Part shown: piece after piece, positions 18,020 through 26,649 of the stretch
Numbering within the stretch: the first letter of the stretch is position 1
Layout of the letters: every line of letters starts with the position of its first letter
Origin: Nocardia sp. CDC159
GTDB lineage: Bacteria > Actinomycetota > Actinomycetes > Mycobacteriales > Mycobacteriaceae
Assembly (NCBI RefSeq): GCF_023740735.1
Contig: NZ_JAMRXH010000009.1
Coordinates: forward strand, 35,470-99,469
DNA: 64,000 nucleotides
Direction of reading: 5' to 3'
Translations under genes and position numbers: made by a program
The notes under the pieces: model-generated
The model's database searches: none
Told to the model about the DNA's origin: nothing
The model's input: only the letters and a program-made list of their open reading frames with translations

Positions 18020-18745
18020 GTGTCGATGGATGCGGTGCCCGGGTACCGAGAGCGGCCCGCGCGCGGCCTGCCGGGCGCGGTGGTGTGGACCCGTGCGATC
18101 GCGGCGGGCGACGACGCACCCGTGCTGCCCGACGGCTGCATGGATCTGCTGTGGCGCGGCGAGCGGCTGTTCGTGGCGGGGCCCGATACCCGGGGCCACC
18201 TCACCGCGGCCGCGGCGGGGTCGGTGATCTCCGGTATTCGGTTCTTTCCCGGGACCGCGCCCGCGCTGCTCGGCGTGCCCGCGCACGAATTGCTCAACAC
18301 CCGAACCGAACTGACCGAACTGTGGTCGGTGACGCGGGTGCGGCCGCTGGCGGGGATCGTCGCGGGCGCGGCCGATCCGATGCGCGGGCTGGAGGAGGCG
18401 GCTCGCCGCGTCGCCGCCGACACCGATCCCGTCGATGCCCGGTTGCGCCGGATCGTGCGGCGGCTGTCGGAGGGTGCGTCGGTGGCCGAGACCGCCGACG
18501 AGGTGGGCCTGGGCGCGCGGCGGCTGCATCGAATGTCGCTGGCGGCCTTCGGATACGGGCCCAAGATGCTGGCCCGGGTGCTGCGCATGCAGCGCGCCCT
18601 GGCGCTGGCCCGCGATGGAATTCCCTTCGCCGAGACCGCTGTTCGCGCCGGATACGCCGATCAGGCGCATCTGGCGCGCGAGGTGCGGAGCCTGGCCGGG
18701 CGTCCGCTGGGGCGGCTGATCGCCGGTCAGCTCAGCGGAGCGTAG
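18020..18745 (+). CDS. AraC-family transcriptional regulator
   Basis: This regulator of about 241 residues has an N-terminal sensor region (VLPDGCMDLLWRGERLFVAGPDT, a DUF6597-like block) and a C-terminal AraC DNA-binding domain: SVAETADEVGLGARRLHRMSLAAFGYGPKMLARVLRMQRAL and FAETAVRAGYADQAHLAREVRSLAGRPLG. GTG 18020 or ATG 18026 are the likely starts; the longer upstream reading runs into the divergent APC promoter region. It is convergent with a VOC-family gene, overlapping it by 19 bases. The effector is unknown. Confidence 0.88.
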   Translation: MSMDAVPGYRERPARGLPGAVVWTRAIAAGDDAPVLPDGCMDLLWRGERLFVAGPDTRGHLTAAAAGSVISGIRFFPGTAPALLGVPAHELLNTRTELTELWSVTRVRPLAGIVAGAADPMRGLEEAARRVAADTDPVDARLRRIVRRLSEGASVAETADEVGLGARRLHRMSLAAFGYGPKMLARVLRMQRALALARDGIPFAETAVRAGYADQAHLAREVRSLAGRPLGRLIAGQLSGA

Positions 18746-19107
18746 AGGTCGACGCCGTTGCCGTCGGGATCCTGCACGGTGGCATAGCGCTGGCCCCACG
18801 GAGCGTCGAACGGTTTCAGCTCGCCGTGATATCCGGCCTCGGTCAGTTCGGTGTAGCGCGCGTCCACCTCGGCCGGGGAGTCGCACCGGAAGGCCAGCCC
18901 GATGCGTCCGGGCCCGCCCTGCCATTCGGGATGGAACGAGCGAATGTTGTCCTCGGTATCGAGGACCAGTCGGAATCCGCCCGGCAGGTCGGCCTCCACA
19001 TGTCCGCCCAGGTCCGTACCGAATTCCACGCCCAGTCGGCGATAGAAGTCCTGGGCGGCGGTCAGGTCGGCGACGACCACGCCGATCACGTCCAATCGTG
19101 CTGTCAT
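18727..19107 (-). CDS. VOC-family (glyoxalase/bleomycin-resistance-like) protein
   Basis: This 126-residue vicinal-oxygen-chelate protein has two beta-alpha-beta-beta-beta modules: LDVIGVVVADLTAAQDFYRRLGVEF...FRLVLDTED and RIGLAFRCDSPAEVDARYTELTEAG...RYATVQDPDGNGVDLYAP. The C-terminal DPDGNGVDL block is typical of metal-binding dioxygenase or resistance members. AraC/VOC neighbours are common in actinobacteria, and the convergent overlap suggests co-inheritance, but no substrate can be named. Confidence 0.88.
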   Translation of the reverse strand: MTARLDVIGVVVADLTAAQDFYRRLGVEFGTDLGGHVEADLPGGFRLVLDTEDNIRSFHPEWQGGPGRIGLAFRCDSPAEVDARYTELTEAGYHGELKPFDAPWGQRYATVQDPDGNGVDLYAPLS

Positions 19108-19284
19108 GCGCGCAACGCTAGGCCGCGCGGTCGCACGCGTCTTGAACGAATCGGACGCCGATGCCCGAAAAAGTGTCAGTGACCACAGGTACCACGATTA
19201 CGGTTCGGGCACGGCTGTCGACGGTTAGCGTTCTGCACGGATTTCGCCACGAGGATAGTTCGCAGTGCCGAAGGCAGGAGGGCT

Positions 19285-20292
19285 ATGGGGACCGATCAAA
19301 CGCTGTTGCACCGCTTCGTCATCGCCCAGCTCGGCGCGGCCGGGCTGGACCGGGATCTGCTGCTGCGCGAGTGCGGGCTGCCGGAGTGGGCCATGGGCGG
19401 GCCCGGCGTGCATGTGCCGAGCGAGACCTTCGCGCGGCTGTGGGAGGTCGGCGAGCGCCGGTTGGACGATCCGAACGTGGCGTTACACGTGGCCAGCCGG
19501 TACCAGCTGACCGCCACCCGGCTCTACGACTATCTGTTCTCCACCGCGGCCACGGTCGGTGCGGGCCTGGCGACCTGCGGTCCGTACGTCACCGCGGTCA
19601 CCACCAATCATCGCTTCGATCTGGTGGCCGAGAACGACGGCGAGACCACGCTGTATCTGGACATGATCTCCGGTGACGGCCGCGGCCGCGATCACACCCA
19701 GCTGTGGGGGCTGGTCGCCGTGCTGACCCGGGCCCGGGCCTGCGTCGCCGCACCGCTCGATCCGATCCGGGTCTCACTGCGCCAGCGCGCCCCGCGCGAT
19801 CGGCACGCCTTCGTCGCCGTATTCGGTACCACCGCCATCGAATTCGGCGCCCCGGTCGATGCGATGACCTTCCGGGCCGCCGATATGGACTTACCGCTCA
19901 CCACCGCCGATCCGGCGCTGGCCGAGGTGCTGCAGCCATTGGCCGCGGCGCTGCCGCCCCCGCCGCCGCTGGCCACGGCCTGGCCCGAGCGGGTCGCCGC
20001 GGTCCTGGCCGAGGCTCTCGACGATGGCGAGGTATCGCTGGAACGGGTGGCCCGCCGCCTGGCCACCAGCCCGCGGACGCTGCAGCGGCGGCTGGCCGAG
20101 GCCGGTACCACCTGGCGGCGGGAACTGGATCGGGCCCGGCTCGCGCGCGCCGCCGCCGCGGGACCGGTGAGCCGCGAACGACAGGCCGAACTGCTCGGCT
20201 ACGCCGATCCCGCCTCGGTGCGGCGGGCGGCGCTGCGCTGGTCGGTGGTCGCGCGGTCGCACCGGTCCGGCGAGTTGGACCGCCTGCCCTAG
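19285..20292 (+). CDS. AraC-family regulator with Arabinose_bd-type N-terminal domain
   Basis: This 335-residue regulator has the long N-terminal domain found in OruR/ArgR-like AraC members (AQLGAAGLDRDLLLRECGLPE...DPNVALHVASRY...TVGAGLATCGPYVTAVTTNHRFDL) and a C-terminal helix-turn-helix (VSLERVARRLATSPRTLQRRLAEAGTTWRRELDRARLA). The ATG is preceded by AGGAGG at 19274-19279. Its 3' end overlaps the small convergent gene that follows by four bases. The target genes are unknown. Confidence 0.88.
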   Translation: MGTDQTLLHRFVIAQLGAAGLDRDLLLRECGLPEWAMGGPGVHVPSETFARLWEVGERRLDDPNVALHVASRYQLTATRLYDYLFSTAATVGAGLATCGPYVTAVTTNHRFDLVAENDGETTLYLDMISGDGRGRDHTQLWGLVAVLTRARACVAAPLDPIRVSLRQRAPRDRHAFVAVFGTTAIEFGAPVDAMTFRAADMDLPLTTADPALAEVLQPLAAALPPPPPLATAWPERVAAVLAEALDDGEVSLERVARRLATSPRTLQRRLAEAGTTWRRELDRARLARAAAAGPVSRERQAELLGYADPASVRRAALRWSVVARSHRSGELDRLP

Positions 20293-20480
20293 ATCCGCAG
20301 GTTGCTGGCGGCGATGCTCCAGAACGTGCCGCGATCGATCTCAGTGAAATCCCAGCTCTCGACGATCGCGTGCGAGGCCGCGACGATCGCCGGTACGTCG
20401 AAGTCGTCCCGCGTCGCGGTGCCCTTCGCCTCCAATTCGGCGATCACATAGGCGGTCGCGCTCTCGCAGGTGTTCGACAC
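20289..20480 (-). CDS. Small hypothetical protein
   Basis: This 63-residue acidic protein has no recognised domain: CESATAYVIAELEAKGTATRDDFDVPAIVAASHAIVESWDFTEID. The GTG at 20480 is chosen because GGAG sits six bases upstream; a TTG four codons earlier would overlap that site. Codon use looks like that of the neighbouring genes, which supports a real gene. No function can be assigned. Confidence 0.6.
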   Translation of the reverse strand: MSNTCESATAYVIAELEAKGTATRDDFDVPAIVAASHAIVESWDFTEIDRGTFWSIAASNLRI

Positions 20481-20830
20481 GGTGTTCTCCAATCGGTCGT
20501 AGGGACGTACGGTCGATCACGACTCGCGCGCTCCCCGCTCCGGCATGTTTGCTCAACCGGGGGGCAAAACGCATGCGAGCCGACACCGCGGGCGTCCCGT
20601 CGTCCCGGGAGGCGAATCCGTCAGGTGGAGGGGAGACGGATCCGGAGGACGACGGGTCGGTGCCTCGCGGCGGGCACGAAAGCCAGTCTTGTAGCTCGGT
20701 CACCGGCAGGCCAGCGCCGAACGCGCCACATTCGGGCAAACGCGCCAAGTTCCGGCCCGCCGCGGTGCGAAGATCATCCGTCAGGCTACGGCACCGCTAT
20801 CCGGTTTCGGCGCAATGACCGGGCAACCCG
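20481..20830. other. 350-bp gap with a large two-step hairpin
   Basis: No convincing gene is seen. The region holds a nested inverted repeat: outer arms CCCGTCGTCC (20596-20605) and GGACGACGGG (20647-20656), inner arms ATCCGTC (20616-20622) and GACGGAT (20635-20641). It lies about 175 bp downstream of the minus-strand acyl-CoA synthetase and may end that transcript. A plus-strand open frame here has no homology signal. Confidence 0.5.
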
Positions 20831-22531
20831 CTAGGCGGTGGTTCGGGGGAGCAACTCCTCGTAGCGGTATTCGGTGCTGATGGGCGTTCCCGCGGCATGG
20901 GCCCGCTCCTCGCGACGGCGCAGTTCGACCCGCCGGATCTTGCCGGAGATGGTCTTGGGCAGGTCGTAGAACTCCACCCGCCGCACCCGCAGATAGGGCG
21001 CCAGATGGTCGCGGGCGTATTCGAGGATGGCGCGGGCGGTCTCGGCGTCGGGAGACCAGCCCTCGGCCAGGGCGATATAGGCCTTGGGCACGGCCAGCCG
21101 GGTCCGGTCGGGCTGCGGGACGACCGCGGCCTCCACCACGGCCGGATGCTCGATGAGCACGCTCTCCACTTCGAACGGCGACACCTTGTAGTCCGAGCAT
21201 TTGAACACGTCGTCGGTCCGGCCGATATAGGTGATGTAGCCGTCGCGGTCGCGCGCCGCGACGTCGCCGGTGTGGTAGTAACCGCCGGACATGACCGCCG
21301 AATCGCGTTCGGGGTCTCGCAGGTATCCGGTCATGAGATTGACCGGGCGCGCGCTCAGGTCGAGGCAGATCTCGCCCTCGTCGGCGAGTGCGCCGGTGAT
21401 CGGATCGACCAGCACCACCGGCACGCCCGGCGCGGGGCGGCCCATGGACCCCGGCTTGACGGGCTGGCCGGGCGTATTGCCCACCTGCAGGGTGGTCTCG
21501 GTCTGGCCGAAGCCGTCGCGGATGGTCAGGCCCCAGGCCCGTTCGACGCGCGCGATGACGTCCGGGTTGAGTGGCTCACCCGCGCCGAGGATTTCGCGCA
21601 GCCCCTCCGGCCGGGTGCCGAGCTCGGACTGGATCAGCATGCGCCACACCGTCGGTGGCGCGCAGAAGGTGTTCACCCGGGCCCGGCGCAGCTGGTGCAG
21701 CAGGGCCGCGGCGTCGAAGCGGGTGTAGTTGTGGACGAAAATGGTGGCCTCGGCGATCCAGGGCGCGAAGAAGCAGCTCCAGGCATGTTTGGCCCATCCG
21801 GGCGCGCTGATGGCCAGGTGCACGTCGCCCGGGCGCACGCCGAGCCAGTACATGGTGCTCAGATGGCCGAGCGGATAGCTGATCTGGTTGTGCTGCACCA
21901 TCTTCGGCCTACTGGTGGTGCCGGAGGTGAAGTACACCAGCAGCGGATCGTCGATATCGGTGATCGCCGTGCGGGGGTGCGCCTCGGCGCGGGCGGCATC
22001 GGCATAGCTGTGCCAGCCCGCGACCGGCGCACCCACCACGATGCGGGTGTAGGCGCCCGGTACGGCAACGAACTTCGCGGTGTCGGCGGTATTGGCGATG
22101 ACGAAACGTGCCGCGCCCCGGTGAATCCGGTCGCTCAGGTCGGCCGGGCCGAGGGCGGCGGTGGTGGGCATGACGACCGCGCCGAGTTTGGCGATCGCCA
22201 GCATCGACTCCCACAGCTCCACCTGATTGCCGAGCATGAGCAGGACGTGATCGCCCTTGCGCACACCGATTTCGGCCAGCCAGGTGGCGACCCGATCGGA
22301 GCGGCGGGCCATCTCGTCGAAGCCGATCCGCTGCTCGCGGCCGTCCTCCTCGACGATCCACAGCGCCGTGCGATCGTTGTCCCGGGCGATCACGTCGAAC
22401 CAGTCGGTGGCCCAGTTGAATCGGCCGGTCAGGGTCGGCCAGGTGAACTCACGTGCCGCGGCCTCGTAATCGGTTGCGCGGGCGATCAGTTGGTCACGCG
22501 CCGCGCGGTAGAGCTCGGTATTCGAGGTCAC
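20831..22531 (-). CDS. AMP-dependent acyl-CoA synthetase (medium-chain/ACSM-like)
   Basis: This 566-residue adenylate-forming enzyme activates a carboxylic acid to its acyl-CoA through an acyl-AMP. Motifs are the P-loop LLVYFTSGTTSRPKMVQH, GAGEPLNPDV, DGFGQTETT (A5), the A7 region GGYYHTGDVAARDRDGYITYIGRTDDVFK, and the catalytic Lys in LPKTISGKIRRVELR near the end. The sequence resembles the medium-chain (ACSM) group; chain length is not certain. The GTG start has AGGAGG upstream and overlaps the stop of the preceding acyl-CoA synthetase (GTGA), so the two enzymes are coupled. Confidence 0.92.
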   Translation of the reverse strand: MTSNTELYRAARDQLIARATDYEAAAREFTWPTLTGRFNWATDWFDVIARDNDRTALWIVEEDGREQRIGFDEMARRSDRVATWLAEIGVRKGDHVLLMLGNQVELWESMLAIAKLGAVVMPTTAALGPADLSDRIHRGAARFVIANTADTAKFVAVPGAYTRIVVGAPVAGWHSYADAARAEAHPRTAITDIDDPLLVYFTSGTTSRPKMVQHNQISYPLGHLSTMYWLGVRPGDVHLAISAPGWAKHAWSCFFAPWIAEATIFVHNYTRFDAAALLHQLRRARVNTFCAPPTVWRMLIQSELGTRPEGLREILGAGEPLNPDVIARVERAWGLTIRDGFGQTETTLQVGNTPGQPVKPGSMGRPAPGVPVVLVDPITGALADEGEICLDLSARPVNLMTGYLRDPERDSAVMSGGYYHTGDVAARDRDGYITYIGRTDDVFKCSDYKVSPFEVESVLIEHPAVVEAAVVPQPDRTRLAVPKAYIALAEGWSPDAETARAILEYARDHLAPYLRVRRVEFYDLPKTISGKIRRVELRRREERAHAAGTPISTEYRYEELLPRTTA

Positions 22532-24168
22532 AGCGACCCTCCTGTCGGAAACAGCTGCGCCGAGATCTCGCGCATCTCGACCTTGCGGATCTTGCCCGTC
22601 ACCGTCATCGGGAACTCCTCGACGACGTGCACGTACCGGGGAATCTTGAAGTGGGCCAGCTTGCCCGCGCAGAACTCGCGCAGCGCGGCCGCGTCCAATG
22701 CCGCCGCGCCCTCGCGCATGCGGAGCCACGCCACCAGTTCCTCGCCGTACTTCGGGTCGGGCACGCCGACCACCTGGGCGTCGAGGATGTCGGGATGGGT
22801 GTAGAGGAATTCTTCGATCTCGCGCGGATAGATGTTCTCCCCGCCGCGGATCACCATGTCCTTGATGCGCCCGGTGATGGCGATATAGCCCGCATCGTCC
22901 ATGGTCGCCAGGTCGCCGGTGTGCATCCAGCGCGCGGCATCGATGGCCTCGGCGGTCTTGGCTGGCTCGTTCCAGTAGCCGAGCATGACCGAGTAACCGC
23001 GCGTGCACAATTCGCCGGGCTCCCCGCGCGGCACGGTGAGACCCGTCGCGGGATCGACGATCTTGACCTCCAGATGCGGGCCCACGCGCCCGACGGTGGC
23101 GGTGCGCTGGGCCAGCGAATCGTCGCGGCGGGTCTGGGTGGACACCGGGGAGGTCTCGGTCATGCCGTAGCAGATGCACACCTCGGCCATGCCCATCCGC
23201 TCGATCACCTGCTTCATCACCTCCACCGGGCACGGCGAGCCCGCCATGATGCCGGTGCGCAGCGAGGACAGATCGTAGGTCCCGAAGTTCGGCTCGGCCA
23301 GTTCGGCGATGAACATGGTCGGCACGCCGTAGAGCGAGGTACAGCGTTCGGCGGCAACGGTTTCCAGGGTGGCCCGCGGGTCGAAGGCGGGCGCCGGGAT
23401 CACCATGGCCGCGCCGTGACTGGTGGCGGCCAGATTGCCCATCACCATGCCGAAGCAGTGGTAGAAGGGGACCGGCAGGCAGATCCGGTCGGCCTCGGTG
23501 TAGCCGCACAGCTCGCCGACGAAATAGCCGTTGTTGAGGATGTTGTGGTGCGACAGCGTGGCGCCCTTGGGGAAACCCGTGGTGCCCGAGGTGTATTGGA
23601 TATTGATCGGATCGTCGGGGGACAGCCGCGCCCGGGCGGCGGCCAGCTCCGCCGGATCGCCCGCGCGCCCGGCCGCGAGCAGCGCGGCCCAGTCCTCGGT
23701 GTCGAGCAGGACGACCCGCTCCAGCTCCGGGCACTCCGGCCGCACCTGCTCGATCATCGCCGCGTAGTCGGAGGTCTTGAACTCCCGCGCGGCGATCAGC
23801 AGTCGAATTCCGGCCTGCCCCAGCACATATCGCAGCTCGTGGGCGCGGTAGGCCGGATTGATGTTCACCAGGATCGCGCCGATCTCGGCCGTGGCGTACT
23901 GCACCACGGTCCACTCCGCGCGATTGGGCGACCAGATGCCGACCCGGTCGCCCTTGTCGATGCCCGCGGCGAGCAGTCCGAGCGCCACGGCGTCGACCTC
24001 GGCGGCGAATTCCCGATACGTCCACCGCGTTCCGGTGACCCGGTCGACGAGCGCCTCCCGGTCGCCGTGCGCGGCGACGGTGCGGGCCAGATTCGCGCCG
24101 ATCGTTTCGCCCAGTAGCGGTGCGTCCCATACTCCGTGCGTATAACTGGCCGGACGAGACCGGCCCAT
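22528..24168 (-). CDS. Acyl-CoA synthetase, FadD35/ACSF2-like
   Basis: This 546-residue AMP-binding enzyme is of the ACSF2/FadD35 type. Motifs are INIQYTSGTTGFPKGATLSHHN, ICYGMTETSPVS, WMHTGDLATMDDAGYIAITGRIKDMVIRGGENIYPREIEEFLY and the C-terminal MTVTGKIRKVEMRE with the catalytic Lys. The ATG at 24168 opens GRSRPASYTHGVWDAPLLGETIG, the natural family start. First gene of a two-gene operon with the ACSM-like enzyme, divergent from a LuxR-type regulator that may control it. Confidence 0.92.
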   Translation of the reverse strand: MGRSRPASYTHGVWDAPLLGETIGANLARTVAAHGDREALVDRVTGTRWTYREFAAEVDAVALGLLAAGIDKGDRVGIWSPNRAEWTVVQYATAEIGAILVNINPAYRAHELRYVLGQAGIRLLIAAREFKTSDYAAMIEQVRPECPELERVVLLDTEDWAALLAAGRAGDPAELAAARARLSPDDPINIQYTSGTTGFPKGATLSHHNILNNGYFVGELCGYTEADRICLPVPFYHCFGMVMGNLAATSHGAAMVIPAPAFDPRATLETVAAERCTSLYGVPTMFIAELAEPNFGTYDLSSLRTGIMAGSPCPVEVMKQVIERMGMAEVCICYGMTETSPVSTQTRRDDSLAQRTATVGRVGPHLEVKIVDPATGLTVPRGEPGELCTRGYSVMLGYWNEPAKTAEAIDAARWMHTGDLATMDDAGYIAITGRIKDMVIRGGENIYPREIEEFLYTHPDILDAQVVGVPDPKYGEELVAWLRMREGAAALDAAALREFCAGKLAHFKIPRYVHVVEEFPMTVTGKIRKVEMREISAQLFPTGGSL

Positions 24169-24236
24169 GGTCGAACTCACGGATATAGGATCCAGGTCAC
24201 ATTTTCTGTCCGCCACCCCCGGAAAGGGGTACCGAG

Positions 24237-25088
24237 ATGAGCAGCGCCGACCTGTTGCGACCGCGCGACGCCGACGCGTTGCGGGCCGAATTGCGGCAGG
24301 TGGCGAGCGTTTCCGGGATGCCGGTGGTATTCGGCGGCCAGGTGCACGCCGGGACGTTGATCCTCAGCGAGTTCTTCGGCACCCGCACCAATGCCATGCG
24401 TGGACTGGCCGTGACGCCCGCCTCGGGGGTGGGCGGCGCCGCGGTCGCGACCAAGCGTCCGGCCTCGGTGTCGGACTATCGGCTCGCCTCCACCATCACC
24501 CATCACTACGACGCCCCGGTGCTGACCGAGGGGCTGCGGGCGGTGGTCGGGGTGCCGGTCGTGGTAAGCGGGCAGTCGCGGGCGGTGCTGTACATCGCCA
24601 GCCGCGACGCCGGGCCGATCGGGGATCGCGCCGCCGAGCTGGTGTTGCGGGCCGGTCGGCGACTGGCGGTCGAGATCGCCGTGCGCGACGAGGTGGATCG
24701 GCGGCTGTGGCTGCGCGAGGCGGCGGCTCCGGTGCGTCCGGATGCCGTTGTGGCCGAACAGCTTCGCGATATTCACGCCGAGGTGCGCGGCATCGCGCAA
24801 ACCGTGACGGACGAGGGGGCGCGTACCCGGCTGCGTGAGGTGTCGCAGCGGCTCGCGCGACTGATGGCGGGGCCGGAGATTCCCGGCGAGACACCGGCAT
24901 TGGCGCCCCGCGAGCTGGACGTGCTCGCGCACGTCGCCCTCGGCTGCACCAATGCCGAAGCCGCCCAGCGGCTCTCGCTGCGCCCGGAAACCGTCAAGAG
25001 CTACCTGCGCAGCGCCATGACCAAGCTCGGCGCCCACACCCGCCACGAGGCGGTGGTGCGGGCGCGCCGAGCGGGCCTGCTGCCCTAG
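24237..25088 (+). CDS. LuxR-family regulator with GAF-like sensor region
   Basis: This 283-residue regulator has an N-terminal GAF-like region (residues about 15-160) and a C-terminal LuxR helix-turn-helix: LAPRELDVLAHVALGCTNAEAAQRLSLRPETVKSYLRSAMTKLGAHTRHEAV. It is divergent from the acyl-CoA synthetase pair across 68 bp, so those genes are the natural targets. AAAGGGG lies about ten bases upstream of the ATG. The last four bases overlap the convergent yceI gene. Confidence 0.88.
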   Translation: MSSADLLRPRDADALRAELRQVASVSGMPVVFGGQVHAGTLILSEFFGTRTNAMRGLAVTPASGVGGAAVATKRPASVSDYRLASTITHHYDAPVLTEGLRAVVGVPVVVSGQSRAVLYIASRDAGPIGDRAAELVLRAGRRLAVEIAVRDEVDRRLWLREAAAPVRPDAVVAEQLRDIHAEVRGIAQTVTDEGARTRLREVSQRLARLMAGPEIPGETPALAPRELDVLAHVALGCTNAEAAQRLSLRPETVKSYLRSAMTKLGAHTRHEAVVRARRAGLLP

Positions 25089-25624
25089 TCCTTCGGCTCG
25101 ATCAGCTGGATATCGAGCTCGATGGCGATCTTGTCGCTGAGCATGGCCGACGGAATGCCCGCGCCCACCCCGAAGTCGGTGCGCTTCAGCGAGCCGGTGG
25201 CGGTGAAGCCGATGTGGCGGTCGCCGGTGGCCGGGAACACCTGCAGGCCACCCCATTCCACGTCGAGGGTGATCGGATGCCGGTGCTCGCCGATCGCGAC
25301 CTCGCCCACCACCTGGAAGTCCTCGGCGACGCGCACCGGCTCGGTCGCGGTGAAGGTCAGGGTCGGGCGCTGCTCCACATGCAGCAGATCGGCGCTGCGG
25401 ACATGGGCGTCGCGGTCGGCGTTGCCGGTGTCGAAGGAGTCCAGGTGGATCGTGGCCGAGATCCGGGCCGCGCCGGAATCGTCGACGACGAAGCTGGTCT
25501 CGAAGCGGTTGAAGCGGCCGCGCACCTTGGAGATGCCCAGGTGGCGCACGGTGAAGTTGACCGCGGAGTGGGCGGTGTCCAGCGGCCAGGACCCGGCCTT
25601 CAGAGTCTGTTCGGAAGTCGTCAT
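25085..25624 (-). CDS. YceI-family protein
   Basis: This 179-residue protein has the YceI lipocalin-like fold signature: WPLDTAHSAVNFTVRHLGISKVRGRFNRFE at the start and GFTATGSLKRTDFGVG near the end. YceI proteins bind isoprenoid-type lipids or amphiphiles in a beta barrel; no signal peptide is present here, so it is probably cytosolic. The ATG at 25624 is used; an upstream ATG at 25654 would place the 18-bp palindrome inside the gene. It is divergent from an XRE regulator. Confidence 0.9.
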   Translation of the reverse strand: MTTSEQTLKAGSWPLDTAHSAVNFTVRHLGISKVRGRFNRFETSFVVDDSGAARISATIHLDSFDTGNADRDAHVRSADLLHVEQRPTLTFTATEPVRVAEDFQVVGEVAIGEHRHPITLDVEWGGLQVFPATGDRHIGFTATGSLKRTDFGVGAGIPSAMLSDKIAIELDIQLIEPKD

Positions 25625-25635
25625 ACGACCAGATT

Positions 25636-25653
25636 TGCGGACCGCGGTCCGCA
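25636..25653. promoter_or_regulatory. 18-bp perfect palindrome between yceI and an XRE regulator
   Basis: TGCGGACCGCGGTCCGCA is a perfect palindrome 12 bp upstream of the yceI start and about 70 bp upstream of the XRE start. Its place and symmetry fit an operator for the dimeric XRE regulator. Binding is inferred. Confidence 0.6.
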
Positions 25654-25724
25654 TATCCACACCGTAGTTATCCGGGCACTGCCAGGGCGCGGCTAACAGA
25701 CCCCGGATGGGACAGGATGGTCTG

Positions 25725-26546
25725 GTGGCACGATCCGAATTCGCCGAATTCCTCATCGCCCGCCGCGCGCGACTACAGCCCCGCGACGTGGGCCTGCCCG
25801 CGGGGCGGCGACGCCGCACACCCGGTCTGCGCCGCGAGGAGGTGGCCGCGCTGGCCGGGGTGAGCGTCGACTATCTGGCCCGGCTCGAACAGGGCCGGGA
25901 TACCAACCCCTCGACCGCGGTCCTGGGAGCGCTCGCGGATGCGCTGCGGCTCAACGAGGTCGAGCGGCACCACTTCGCCAAGCTGGCCCTGGGCGGCGAG
26001 CACGGCGGCGGCTGTCCGAGCACCGGCGGCCGCGCGCCCGAACAGGTCCCGGAGACGCTGCGGGCGGTACTCGACGCGCTGCATCCGACCCCGGCGTTCG
26101 TGGCCGGGCGCTGGCTCAATGTGCTCGCCTGCAACGCCGCCTGGCGCGATTTCGTCGAGCCGCTGGGCGTTTTCGATGACGAGGTCGACGCGAATCTCGC
26201 CCGCTATTTCTTCGCACATCCCGCGGCGCAGCGCTGGAGCGACTGGGCGGCCGCCGCGGACATGGTCACCTCGCGGCTGCGGGTGGCCCGCTCGATCTGG
26301 CCCGACGACGACGATCTCGGCGCGATGGTCGCCGCGCTGCAACGGTATCCGGAGTTCGCGTGTCGATGGAGCGAGCATCGGATGAACGACTTCCGGTCGG
26401 GGACACTGCGTCTGGACCATCCGCTGCGCGGGCGCGTGGAGGTGGAGTTCGAAACCCTCGATCCCGCCGCCGATCAGAGCGTGCAGATCTGGTTCGTCGA
26501 TCGCCGTCGCTCCCATGCGCCGAGCCTGCGGCTGGTCAACGAATAG
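25725..26546 (+). CDS. XRE-family regulator with MmyB-like ligand domain
   Basis: This roughly 273-residue regulator combines an N-terminal XRE helix-turn-helix (FLIARRARLQPRDVGLP...RTPGLRREEVAALAGVSVDYLARLEQGRDTNPS) with a C-terminal MmyB-like PAS-type domain (LHPTPAFVAGRWLNVLACNAAWRDFVEP...EFACRWSEHRM). Such regulators usually control a divergent oxidoreductase or lipid-binding gene, here yceI. GTG 25725 with AGGA upstream is favoured over ATG 25707. The palindrome in the intergenic region is the likely operator. Confidence 0.9.
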   Translation: MARSEFAEFLIARRARLQPRDVGLPAGRRRRTPGLRREEVAALAGVSVDYLARLEQGRDTNPSTAVLGALADALRLNEVERHHFAKLALGGEHGGGCPSTGGRAPEQVPETLRAVLDALHPTPAFVAGRWLNVLACNAAWRDFVEPLGVFDDEVDANLARYFFAHPAAQRWSDWAAAADMVTSRLRVARSIWPDDDDLGAMVAALQRYPEFACRWSEHRMNDFRSGTLRLDHPLRGRVEVEFETLDPAADQSVQIWFVDRRRSHAPSLRLVNE

Positions 26547-26580
26547 TCGCTGTCCGGCTCACGGTTTCGATCGGAAACTT

Positions 26581-26609
26581 TTGGGTAGGCGGGACCGGCA
26601 CGGTAGCGT
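26581..26609 (+). promoter_or_regulatory. Possible promoter for the MFS transporter
   Basis: TTGGGT (26581-26586) and TAGCGT (26604-26609) are 17 bp apart, about 40 bp before the MFS ATG. Both hexamers are imperfect, so this is only a candidate. Confidence 0.35.
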
Positions 26610-26649
26610 CATATCCGCAAACTTTCGGCATTCGGACGGAAGGACGGAT

